Shown in pieces: positions 8,318 to 17,100 of a DNA stretch of 64,000 nucleotides. Location: NCBI RefSeq assembly GCF_036311985.1, contig NZ_JAZDCJ010000001.1; one strand, given 5' to 3'. The position numbers and the translations under genes were made by a program. The stretch comes from JAZDCJ01 sp036311985 (lineage in GTDB: Bacteria; Actinomycetota; Actinomycetes; Actinomycetales; Micrococcaceae). Numbering within the stretch: position 1 is the stretch's first letter; each line of letters opens with the position of its first letter. The notes under the pieces are model-generated. The model saw only the letters and a list, made by a program, of their open reading frames with translations. It ran no database searches and was not told the origin of the DNA.

Positions 8318-9979
8318 CTAGGGCGTGGAGCACTCGTTGTTGTTGGCCGCGATGAGCGAAAGCTGGTCCTCCCGGCCGAGCTCCTCGAGCCGGACCAGGT
8401 AGTCCTCCGTGATCGGGGATCCGTCGGGCTGCGTACTGGGCACCGCATCGGCACCCTGTTCGATGGCGTCGGTCGACGACGGAGCCGGGGTCGAGGCGCC
8501 GGATCCTGCCTGGCCGCCCCCGGCGGACGGGGAAGCGCCCGATCCGCCGCCGGAAGCCCCGGCACCGCCCTGGCCGTCCGTCGACGCCGAGGCGGGGGCG
8601 CTGCTCGCGGGGGCGGCACCCGAGGCCGCGAGCAGGAGCGCATCGACGCGCGTGTGGATCCGGTCGAAGTCGGGGAAGGTCGAGAAGCGCTCCGCGCTCG
8701 TGCCGAAATCGGGGGCTCCGAGCGTCAGGCGCTCGAACGGGGACTTGCGGGCCTTGTCGGCGAGATTCAGGAAGCTGCCGAGCTGGTCCTGCGGGATGTT
8801 GGTCTCCACGAGCTCCTCGCCCGCCGACATGATGTCCGTGAAGCGCGTCAACACGGTCTGCGGATTGAACTGGTTGATCATCGCCTGCTGCAGGCACTGC
8901 TGGCGGCGGATCCGGTGGTAGTCGGTCGTGAAGTAGCGCGAGCGGGCAAACCACAGGGCGTCCTGGCCATCGAGCTTGAGCTCGCCCGGAGCGAACCACC
9001 GCGTCCTGACGAAGGTGTCGTCCCGCGGCGCACCGCGATAGGGAACCCAACCGCCCGAGTCCACGGTGACGCCGCCCATCGCGTCGATGAACTGCTCGAA
9101 GCCGGCCATGTCCACGAGGACGTAGCCCTGGACCTTCAGGCCCGTGATGCCTTCGGCGGCGTCCATCATGGCCTCCGCCCCGGCATTCGAACCCGCCGGG
9201 AAGACATCGGCGTGCTCGTTCTCGACCGTGGGGTAGAGGGCATTGAGGATGCACTCGTCGCCGCAGCTGAACCCCTCGGGGTAGACGTCGTGCAGCGGCG
9301 ACCCGGCGGGGAAGGGCGCCCTTTGGAAGTTGCGTGGGAAGGAGATCACGGCGGTCTTGCCGGTCGCGGCGTCGATGCTGAAGAGGGACATCGTGTCCGG
9401 GCGGAGCCCTACGCGGTTCGCACCGGCGTCGCCGCCGAGCAGCATGATGTTGTACCGGCCGTCGACGGGGTCGAACGCCGGGCCGGAAGCGAAGACGTTC
9501 TGGATGGTTCCGCGCCCCGTGTTGAGCACGAACGCGCCGTAGCCGAGGACGCCGCTCGTCGCCAGGACGGCCACGACGCTCGCCCCCGCGACGATCCCGC
9601 GCATGCCCGGGGCCAGCAGCCGCGGCCGGATGATGGCGAGCGTATTGATGAAGAGGACGAGCCAGCCCACGGCCAGGAGCCCCAGGACCACGACGAGCAC
9701 GAGCTGGACCGCCGGCCGGGCGAGGAGCTCGATGAGGATGCTGCGGTTCAGCACCGCGACGGCCGCGACGGCGAGGAGGAGGAACCAGCAGGTAAGCGTC
9801 ACCCGCAGTGCCCGCCGGCCCAGGCGCTTGCTGCCCGCGACGAGCTGCGCCCCGCCCGGGACCAGCACGGTCAGCAGGAGCAGCACCCAGGCCCTCTTGG
9901 TCCTCACGGGCGCGCTGGCGCTCTCGGGGTGGCGGACCGGGTCGGTCAGGCCCGAGGAGTCCGGGGTGCGTTCACTCAT
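8318..9979 (-). CDS. LytR-CpsA-Psr (LCP) family glycopolymer transferase
   Basis: A 553-residue membrane protein of the LCP family, which transfers teichoic acid, arabinogalactan or similar polymers from a lipid carrier to peptidoglycan. Residues 30-150 hold four hydrophobic segments, more than the single anchor of classical LytR. The LCP domain (about 175-430) has the expected NIMLLGGDAG opening, the PDTMSLFS segment with its aspartate, SFPRNF with the arginine, and a late DYHRIRRQQ motif. A Gly/Ser/Ala/Pro-rich low-complexity linker (about 445-510) precedes a short conserved tail. It starts 6 nt after purE and ends 7 nt before manA, so it is operon-internal. Confidence 0.9.
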   Translation of the reverse strand: MSERTPDSSGLTDPVRHPESASAPVRTKRAWVLLLLTVLVPGGAQLVAGSKRLGRRALRVTLTCWFLLLAVAAVAVLNRSILIELLARPAVQLVLVVVLGLLAVGWLVLFINTLAIIRPRLLAPGMRGIVAGASVVAVLATSGVLGYGAFVLNTGRGTIQNVFASGPAFDPVDGRYNIMLLGGDAGANRVGLRPDTMSLFSIDAATGKTAVISFPRNFQRAPFPAGSPLHDVYPEGFSCGDECILNALYPTVENEHADVFPAGSNAGAEAMMDAAEGITGLKVQGYVLVDMAGFEQFIDAMGGVTVDSGGWVPYRGAPRDDTFVRTRWFAPGELKLDGQDALWFARSRYFTTDYHRIRRQQCLQQAMINQFNPQTVLTRFTDIMSAGEELVETNIPQDQLGSFLNLADKARKSPFERLTLGAPDFGTSAERFSTFPDFDRIHTRVDALLLAASGAAPASSAPASASTDGQGGAGASGGGSGASPSAGGGQAGSGASTPAPSSTDAIEQGADAVPSTQPDGSPITEDYLVRLEELGREDQLSLIAANNNECSTP

Positions 9980-9985
9980 GCGTTC

Positions 9986-10507
9986 CTAACGTTCCGCGGC
10001 GAGCCGGCGCAGGGCGGCCCCCTTGTCGGCGGCCTGTTGACGCAGCGCCGACGCGAACTCGACGAGACGTCCGCGCAGTTCCCCGGCGAAGGGTCCATCC
10101 CCCGCGGCGAGGATGCGCGCCGCGAGGAGGCCGGCGTTCCGGGCGCCGCCGATCGAGACGGTCGCAACGGGCACGCCGGCCGGCATCTGGACGATGGAGA
10201 GGAGGGAGTCCATGCCGTCGAGGGTCTTGAGCGGCACGGGAACGCCGACCACGGGAAGCGGCGTCACGGAGGCGAGCATTCCCGGCAGATGGGCCGCGCC
10301 GCCCGCGCCGGCGATGACGACGCGCAAGCCGCGGGCATGGGCCTGCTTGCCGTAGTCGATCATCTCCTCCGGCATGCGGTGGGCGGAGACGACGTCGACC
10401 TCGAAGGGGATGCCGAACTCCTCCAGGGCCTCTGCCGCGAGGCGCATCACGGGCCAGTCGGAGTCGGAGCCCATGACGACGCCGACGAGCGGGCTTGCGG
10501 TGCTCAT
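9986..10507 (-). CDS. purE: N5-carboxyaminoimidazole ribonucleotide mutase
   Basis: A 173-residue PurE, which rearranges N5-CAIR to CAIR in de novo purine synthesis. The phosphate-binding start VVMGSDSDWPVM (residues 10-21) and catalytic His43 in VSAHRMPEEM are intact, followed by the AGAGGAAHLPGM loop. Class I PurE is implied by the adjacent purK. The start codon overlaps the purK stop by 4 nt (ATGA, 10504-10507), indicating translational coupling. Confidence 0.97.
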   Translation of the reverse strand: MSTASPLVGVVMGSDSDWPVMRLAAEALEEFGIPFEVDVVSAHRMPEEMIDYGKQAHARGLRVVIAGAGGAAHLPGMLASVTPLPVVGVPVPLKTLDGMDSLLSIVQMPAGVPVATVSIGGARNAGLLAARILAAGDGPFAGELRGRLVEFASALRQQAADKGAALRRLAAER

Positions 10508-11736
10508 GCCAGGGTTCCTCCGGTGGCTGGTACGGGGGAACCGTCGGTTCCCGCCGGGGTGGTGGCCGCGGGACCGGCCGCCGGTTCGCGCCCGTCGCGG
10601 ATGATCGCCGCGGCGCGTCCGGCCCGAGCCCGGACGGTGCCGGGGTCCTCGCCGGGCAGGCCCACCACGTTGACGTGCCCGATCTTACGTCCGGGACGGA
10701 CGGATTTGCCGTAGGCATGGATCTTCGCGCGCGGCTCGGCGGCGAGGGCGGCGGGAAAGGCGGAATAGAGGTCCTCGTTCGCCCCGCCGAGGTAGTTCTT
10801 CATCACGCTGTAGCCCCCGAGGGCGGCCGTGTCGCCGAGCGGGAGGCCCAGGACGGCCCTCAAATGCTGTTCGAACTGGCTCGTCACGGAGCCGTTCATG
10901 GTCCAGTGGCCCGTGTTGTGAGGGCGCATGGCGAGCTCGTTGACGACGAACCCGGCGCCGTGTCCCGGGGTCTCGAAGAGCTCGGCGGCCATGACGCCCG
11001 TGACGTCGAACGCGTCGGCGATGCGCAGGGCGGTCTCCTGCGCGGTGCGGGCCACCTCGGTGGCGAGCCCGGGTGCGGGGGCGATGACCTCGTCGCAGAC
11101 GCCGTCGACCTGGATGGTGTGCACCACGGGCCAGGCGGCCGAACGGCCGTCGGGCGTGCGGGCCACGAGGGCCGACAGCTCCCGCGTGAAGCCGACCTTG
11201 GCCTCGGCCAGGAGCGGGCCGTCGCCGAACCAGTCGGCGCAGTCCTCCGCTGCGGCGGGGCCGTCGACGATCCTCACGCCCTTGCCGTCGTAGCCGCCCG
11301 TGGGCGTCTTCAGGACCACGGGCCAGCCGATCTCCTCGCCGAACGCGCGCAGCTCGATCACGGAGGACACGGCGGACCACTCGGGGTTGGGCAGCCCGAG
11401 CCGCTCGATCGCCGCGCGCATCACGAGCTTGTCCTGGGCGTGGATCAGGGCGGCCGGGCGCGGCTGGACGTTGACGCCCTCCTCGATCAGCACGTGCAGG
11501 TGCTCGTTCGGGACGTGCTCGTGGTCGAACGTCAAGACGTCGACGCCCGCGGCGAAGCGGCGCAGGGTGTCCAGGTCGCGGTAGTCGCCCACGGGCGCTG
11601 AGCGCACCGCCGCGACGGCGGAGACATCCTCCGCCTCGGCGAGGATTCGCAGTTCGAAGCCGAGGCCGATCGCCTCGGGCGCCATCATTCGGGCCAATTG
11701 GCCGCCACCGACCACGCCGATCACAGGAAACGTCAC
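10504..11736 (-). CDS. purK: N5-carboxyaminoimidazole ribonucleotide synthase
   Basis: A 410-residue ATP-grasp enzyme that makes N5-CAIR from AIR, ATP and bicarbonate. The N-terminal GVVGGGQLARMM (about 7-18), the ATP-grasp segment LKTPTGGYDGKG (about 142-153) and the NELAMRPHNTGHWTM motif (about 274-288) define PurK. The last roughly 30 residues are a Pro/Ala/Gly-rich tail not needed for the fold. GTG 11736 lies six nt after TAACCT (11743-11748) with no ribosome binding site, so this is probably the leaderless first gene of a four-gene operon with purE, LCP and manA. Confidence 0.96.
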   Translation of the reverse strand: MTFPVIGVVGGGQLARMMAPEAIGLGFELRILAEAEDVSAVAAVRSAPVGDYRDLDTLRRFAAGVDVLTFDHEHVPNEHLHVLIEEGVNVQPRPAALIHAQDKLVMRAAIERLGLPNPEWSAVSSVIELRAFGEEIGWPVVLKTPTGGYDGKGVRIVDGPAAAEDCADWFGDGPLLAEAKVGFTRELSALVARTPDGRSAAWPVVHTIQVDGVCDEVIAPAPGLATEVARTAQETALRIADAFDVTGVMAAELFETPGHGAGFVVNELAMRPHNTGHWTMNGSVTSQFEQHLRAVLGLPLGDTAALGGYSVMKNYLGGANEDLYSAFPAALAAEPRAKIHAYGKSVRPGRKIGHVNVVGLPGEDPGTVRARAGRAAAIIRDGREPAAGPAATTPAGTDGSPVPATGGTLA

Positions 11737-11742
11737 CCCACT

Positions 11743-11748
11743 AGGTTA
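11743..11748 (-). promoter_or_regulatory. -10 box, leaderless purK operon
   Basis: TAACCT, six nt before GTG 11736. Confidence 0.5.
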
Positions 11749-11824
11749 CCCAAGCGGCGCGCGGACGGGCGCCCGCCGGGGCAGGGCAGGAGGCCCTTCC
11801 AAGCGAATCCACAGCAGGGATGCC

Positions 11825-11830
11825 TACAAT
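11825..11830 (+). promoter_or_regulatory. possible -10 box for gtrA
   Basis: TACAAT lies 95 bp before the gtrA start in the purK-gtrA gap. No convincing -35 is seen at the usual distance, so this is tentative. Confidence 0.3.
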
Positions 11831-11924
11831 AAGGGGTTGACTGGCTCCCGGACCGGACCGGAGCGTCGCGGACCCGTCCGGTCCGCGCCGGGGGACCGCA
11901 CATCACACGAACACGTGGAGGAAC

Positions 11925-12500
11925 ATGCTGAAGGACTTGATGAGCCGGGCCACCGGTCTCGTATCGATGCTGTGGCGCGAGGTCATGAAGTTCGGAGTCG
12001 TCGGCGGCATCGCCTTTGTGATCGACACCACGATCTTCCTGTGGGCGATGAACGGTCCGATGCACGGCTCCGAGGTCAAGGCCAAGGTCCTGGCCGGCAT
12101 CATCGCGACCCTGTTCTCGTGGGTGGCCAACCGCTACTGGACGTTCCGCCACCGGCGCCGCGCGTCGGTCGTGCGCGAGCTCGTCCTGTTCCTCGTGATG
12201 AACGGGATCGGCCTGTTCATCGCGGCGGCCTGCGTGTGGGTCACCAAGTACTGGCTGCAGCTCACGGACAAGACGAGCCTCTTCATCGCGGGTTCGGTCG
12301 TCGGACTCGTCCTCGGCACGATCTTCCGCTTCTTCGCCTACCGCTTCTGGGTCTTCACGGAGGAGCTGGACGCGGAGCCCCAGTTCCAGAAGGACCACGA
12401 ACTGCTCCACCCGCATGCCACGGCCGCACGCCACGCCGCCGGCGGGGGGCAGCCGGCGGCCCCGCTCGAGACGCAGGGGGCCGGGGACCGCGAGCCCTAG
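11925..12500 (+). CDS. GtrA family membrane protein
   Basis: A 191-residue polytopic protein with four hydrophobic helices within residues 20-150. The order KFGVVGGIAFVIDTTIF at the start and SWVANRYWTFRHRR after helix 2 is diagnostic of GtrA, a family thought to flip or assist polyprenyl-linked sugars across the membrane. The last 45 residues are hydrophilic. The ATG has a good GTGGAGGA ribosome binding site. The gene is divergent from purK (188 bp apart) and convergent with the TIGR03089-like gene: the two TAG stops overlap in CTAG at 12497-12500. Confidence 0.9.
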   Translation: MLKDLMSRATGLVSMLWREVMKFGVVGGIAFVIDTTIFLWAMNGPMHGSEVKAKVLAGIIATLFSWVANRYWTFRHRRRASVVRELVLFLVMNGIGLFIAAACVWVTKYWLQLTDKTSLFIAGSVVGLVLGTIFRFFAYRFWVFTEELDAEPQFQKDHELLHPHATAARHAAGGGQPAAPLETQGAGDREP

Positions 12501-13246
12501 CCCGCGCCTGGGCGGGACGCCGCGCCGGGGGAGCAGTCCCTCTCCACGCGTTCGCCCGTCAGCAGGCGCTCCGTGGCCGTGACGCCCGCTCCCAGGAGCA
12601 CGAGGGGCACGCCGGCGCCGAAGAGTCCGACGGCGGTGCGCAGCAAGTGCCCCAGCACGCCGGGGGTGCCGGGATCGGCCCAGAGGGCCGTTCCCCCGGG
12701 CAGGCCCGCGCCGCCGAAGAGCTCCGCATAGGAGGTGTCGTCGACCGCTCCGGCGAGGGCCGGGGAGGAGCCGTCGACGGGATCGGCGAGGTAGTGGTCG
12801 CCGAAGGCCCGGACCTCGGCGGAGTAGTCCAGCGCACCCGGTGGGAGTCCGTCGTCGTACCGGAGCGAGAGCGCCCCCAGCGCGACGGCGGCCAGGTCCG
12901 CGTCCGGCCAGCGCTCCGCGGCCGCGGCGGCCGACGACGCCAGGACGAGGTCCGGGTGTCCGGAGCCGTCGATGACCAGCCGGGCGCCCGTGTGCCAGAC
13001 GGCGAGGGCGAGGGCCACCGATTTCCAATGGGGCGGTGCCTCGAGCGCGACCGAGGTCCCGGGGCCGCAGTCGAACTCCTCCGCGAGGAGGTTGGCCGAC
13101 TTGGCGACCCAGTTGTCCACGACCCGACCGCTCAGTTCCACGCGTTCGCCGTCCGGGCCGTGCCAGACGAGCAGCGGCGCGGTCGAGGCGCGCAGCGGCC
13201 TCAGCAGCCGTTCCGTAAAATCTAACGAAATGGTCTCGGAGTCCAC
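12497..13246 (-). CDS. TIGR03089 family protein
   Basis: A 249-residue protein resembling the N-terminal half of an acyl-adenylate-forming enzyme, seen in VAKSANLLAEEFDCGPGTSVAL (split over about residues 35-56) and LALAVWHTGARLV. The adenylation active-site motifs YTSGTTG and TGD are absent. This matches what I know as TIGR03089, a conserved actinobacterial family of unknown function found beside LCP and purE/purK, as here. GTG 13246 is the likely start; the frame remains open upstream only across the whiB promoter region. It ends by overlapping the gtrA stop codon. Confidence 0.75.
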   Translation of the reverse strand: MDSETISLDFTERLLRPLRASTAPLLVWHGPDGERVELSGRVVDNWVAKSANLLAEEFDCGPGTSVALEAPPHWKSVALALAVWHTGARLVIDGSGHPDLVLASSAAAAAERWPDADLAAVALGALSLRYDDGLPPGALDYSAEVRAFGDHYLADPVDGSSPALAGAVDDTSYAELFGGAGLPGGTALWADPGTPGVLGHLLRTAVGLFGAGVPLVLLGAGVTATERLLTGERVERDCSPGAASRPGAG

Positions 13247-13380
13247 GGGGGACCGCCTTTCGATGCTGGGAAAACCCTGTGAATCCGCGGAACTTGGGAC
13301 ACGCCCGGAATCCGCGGAATTCGCCGGGCGTGGCGTGGCGCCTTTCGAGGGGGCGGTATCTATAAAATCACCGCTTCCAC

Positions 13381-13410
13381 TTGACGTACACCGAGTTACA
13401 CCAGTGTAAT
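13381..13410 (+). promoter_or_regulatory. predicted whiB promoter
   Basis: TTGACG at 13381-13386 and TGTAAT at 13405-13410 are separated by 18 bp, the best sigma70-type match in the window. The region between the TIGR03089 start (13246) and the whiB start (13565) is 318 bp with no gene. It also holds an AT-rich patch, TATAAAAT, at 13361-13368. A transcript from here would carry a leader of about 145 nt. Confidence 0.55.
13396..13409. repeat. inverted repeat TTACAC-CA-GTGTAA over the whiB -10
   Basis: A perfect 6-bp inverted repeat with a 2-bp spacer overlaps the predicted -10 of whiB. This placement fits a repressor operator, or autoregulation. Confidence 0.5.
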
Positions 13411-13564
13411 TAGACAGCGAACCGGCTTGGCCCAAGCGACGGATAAACCGGTCCCCGCGCGGCATGGACCCCACGGTCCACGGCGGCGGGACGGGCCGGT
13501 GGAACCCGGAGCCGACCCGGCGGCCGGGAGGCAGTGACAGACGACCAGCGGAAGGGCTCACATC

Positions 13565-14110
13565 ATGGGGACAGCAGAGCGCATTCACGAAGACAACGGG
13601 GTCGCCGCGCAGTCCGCGGCGGCCTACGGATCCCGCGGCGTGCCCGCGGACTGGTTCGTCGACCCCGCGGACGAGTCCGCCGCCGAACGCTACCGCGCGG
13701 CCACGGGCCAGGACCTCGAGGACCAGGCCACGGCCTTCCTCGCTGCGCACGAATCGGCGGCAGAGGCGCTTCACGAGGAAGCCCCCGTCGCCCCCGTCCG
13801 CGAGTTGCACTCCGGGCGCGCTGCCGAGGCCACCCCGTCCACGGCCCTCTGGATCGGCATGCCGCAGTTCCCCGGCGCCGAGGACGAGGGCGAGCTCGGA
13901 TGGCAGACCGAGGCGCTGTGCGCCCAGACGGACCCGGAGGCCTTCTTCCCCGAGAAGGGCGGATCCACGCGGGACGCCAAGAAGGTCTGCGGCGCATGCA
14001 ACGTCCGGGCCGAGTGCCTCGAGTACGCCCTGTCCAACGACGAGCGCTTCGGAATCTGGGGCGGCCTGTCGGAGCGCGAGCGGCGCCGGTTGCGGAAGCG
14101 AGCAGTCTGA
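13565..14110 (+). CDS. WhiB family transcriptional regulator, WhmD/WhiB2-like
   Basis: A 181-residue WhiB-type [4Fe-4S] regulator. The four cluster ligands are Cys119, Cys142, Cys145 and Cys151, followed by the GIWGG turn (163-167) and a basic tail RERRRLRKRA. The C-terminal 70 residues resemble the WhmD/WhiB2 group that controls division and septation genes. Residues 1-110 are an unusual acidic, alanine-rich extension; WhiB proteins are usually near 80-130 residues. An internal ATG at 13859 (Met99) would give a normal-size protein. ATG 13565 has GGAAGGG upstream, so the long form is plausible. The glycosyltransferase begins at its stop codon. Confidence 0.88.
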   Translation: MGTAERIHEDNGVAAQSAAAYGSRGVPADWFVDPADESAAERYRAATGQDLEDQATAFLAAHESAAEALHEEAPVAPVRELHSGRAAEATPSTALWIGMPQFPGAEDEGELGWQTEALCAQTDPEAFFPEKGGSTRDAKKVCGACNVRAECLEYALSNDERFGIWGGLSERERRRLRKRAV

Positions 14111-17100
14111 TTCACTCGCAAGTCCGCGTCACCGCAGTACTGGTCGCACACAATGGCGCACGCTATCTTCCGGGCACCCTGGAGGCACTGAACGGCCAGA
14201 GCCGGCCCGCCGACGTGTGCATCGGCGTCGACGCGGGGTCCTCCGACGCATCGGGTGCGCTCCTGCGCGCGGGCCTGCCCCAGGGCTCGCCGGTCGTCGA
14301 GGCCGCGTCGCAGGGCTTCGGCCATTCCGTGGCCACGGGGCTGCAGGGACGACTTCCGGCCGCGGACCCCGAGATCCAGGACTGGATCTGGCTGCTGCAC
14401 GACGACGCGGCGCCGGACCCCTACGCCCTTGAGTCGCTCCTGCGGTCCGTCGAGACCACCCCGTCCGTGACCATCGCCGGCTGCAAGCAGCTGGACCGGG
14501 ACGCGCCGCGTCGCCTCCTCGACGCCGGACTGACCGTCAGCCGCTGGGGCGAGCGCCTGACCCTGATCGACGTGGACGAGCTCGACCAGGGCCAGTACGA
14601 CCGCCGCTCGGACAGCTTCGCCGTGAACTCCGCCGGAATGCTCGTCCGGCGCGACGCCTGGGAGCAGCTCGGCGGCTTCGACCCGGCCCTGCCCGGACAC
14701 GGCGACGACCTCGACCTCTGCTGGCGGAACCGCCTGGCCGGGCACCGCGTCGTCGTCGTCCCGCAGGCCCGGATGTACCACTCCGCGGACACCATCAAGT
14801 CCATGGCCGGACCCGTGGCAGCCCGACGGGCCGAGGTGTACCTGCGGCTCAAGCACGCCCGCGCGTGGCAGTTGCCGTTCGTGGCCCTGGGCGCGGTGCT
14901 CGGCGGTGTGCTCCGCTTCTTCGCGAGCCTCGTGGCCAAGGACCCGGGGCACGCCCTCGGCCAGCTCGGGGCGAGCCTCGCCGCCGTCCTGTCCCCGCTG
15001 CGGCTGGCCAGGTCCCGGCGCGCCGCCCGGCGCACGCGCAGGGTCTCCCGCTCAATGGTGCGGATCCTCATGGTTCCCCGGCGGGAGGTCTGGGCCCACC
15101 GCCGGAACCTGCTCGAGGGCCTCGAGGCCACGCGCGTCGTCGGCGACGGCACCGGCTCGACGTCGGAGGCCTCGAACCCCTCGGGGGACAACAACGACGA
15201 CTTCGCGGCGCTCGCCGCGCCGGCCCGGACCTCCGACGCCGTGAGCGCGGTCCTCGTCGTGCTCATCGCCGGAACGGCCGCGTTGATCGGCCTGCGCAGC
15301 CTCGTCAACGCGCCGGCCCTGACGGGCGGGTCGCTGCTCCCGCTCTCGCCGGGCCTCGGGGACATCTGGCACCACGCGACGGCCTGGTGGCAGGGTGCGG
15401 GCGGCGGCCAACCCGGCCCCGGCGACCCGTTCGACCACGTCTTGTGGCTCGTGGGAGCGGCCGGTCTCGGAAACGCCAACGCCGCCTTCGTCGTCCTCTT
15501 CCTCGCCGCGATGCCGCTGGCCGCCCTCGGCGCCTGGACGGCGCTCGGCGCCGTCACCGGCAGCCGTGCCGCGCGCCTCGTCGGGGCGCTCCTCTGGGCC
15601 CTCGCCCCGGCCCTGCAGTCCGCCCTCGGCGGAGGACGGGCCGGAGCGGTCGCGGTCCACGTTGTGCTCCCGTGGGTCGTGCTCGGGTGCATCCGGGCCG
15701 TCGGGGCCGCCCGGGAACGCCGGACGGGCGACGACGCCGGGGCCGGGCCGCCGCGGGCCGGCGTCCGTTCCGTCCCCTCCTGGGCGGCCGCCGCCGGGGC
15801 CGGTCTCGGACTCGCCGCCTGCACGGCCGGTTCGCCCGCCCTTCTGCCCTTCGCCGTCGTCGCCACGGTCCTCGTCGCGCTGCCCCTTGGTCGGCGGGCC
15901 AAGACCCTGTGGTGGGTTCCCGTGCCGGCGCTCGTTCTCGCGGCGGGCCACCTCGTCGCCGCAGCGGAGCAGCCCCGGATCCTCCTGGCCGACCCCGGCG
16001 TCCCCCAGGCCTTCGAGGCCGCGCCGCTGTGGCAGCAGCTCCTCGGCTTCCCCACGGCGTTCGACGCCGCGGCGCCCCTCGCCGGCTTCGGCTGGCTCCC
16101 CGCGGAAGTCCCCGGCGCGCTGACCGCCGCGATCGCCATCGGCGCGCCGGTGTTGCTGCTCGCGGCCGTCGGGCTCTTCAGGCCCGGACCGCGGGGCTGG
16201 ACCGCGCGCACGCTGTGGACCGTCGGCGTCCTGGCCCTCGCCGCCGGCGTCGCGTCCGGACTCGTTCCGACGGCCGTCGACGCCGGAACCCCCGTGTCCG
16301 CGTTTACCGGCCCGTTCGTCTCCGTCTTCACGCTCGCCGCGGTCTTCGCCGCCGTCGTCGGACTCGACGGGCTGCGCCGCCTCCACCGCGACGCGCGCGC
16401 CAACCACGAGCCCGGGGCGCCCCGCGGCCGCGGGCGCACCGCGGCCTTCGCCGCGGCGATGGCGCTCCTGCTCGCCGCCACGGCGGCCTCCACGGCGCTG
16501 TGGCTCGTTCCCGGACTCGCGACGGGAGAAGCGGTCGCCGACGCCGCCGGCGACGGTGCCGCGACGCCCGAGCGCCTCGGCACCGCGCTCGAGGTCGTTC
16601 CGGGCGCCGCCCGGACGCTGCCCGCGACAGCCGCCGACCGCGGCACCGGTCCGTTCGAGGACCGCTCGCTCGTGATCGGGCGGGGCGACGACGGCATGAT
16701 GACGGCATCGCTCATGGACGGCGCGGGCACGAGCCTCGACGGACTCGCCGCCATCGTCGACGTCGGGCGCTTCCACGGCGGCCTCGTCGATGCCGAACCG
16801 CGCCAGGACGACGACGTGACGGCGCTCGTGCGCTCCACGGTCGCCTCCATCGTCTCCGGCCAGTCGATCGATCCCCGTCAGGCGCTCCAGGAGCTCGGGG
16901 TCTCGTTCGTGGTCCTGCGGCCGGGGGATGCGGCCACTGACGCGCTGGCCGGCCAGCTCGATTCCGTCCCGGGCCTCGGGGCCGTGGGCCGGACCGAATC
17001 CGGGTGGCTGTGGCGCGTCGAGCCCGCCGCGGGTCTCGAGGGGACGGACAATCCCGCGGACTTCACGGCCCGGGTCAGGATCGTCGACGCCGGGGGCGCC

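Noticed and set aside
11737..11924. Purine riboswitch or PurR operator before purK
   Set aside because: The purK -10 lies six nt from its start, leaving no leader for a riboswitch, and no repeat resembling a PurR box was found.
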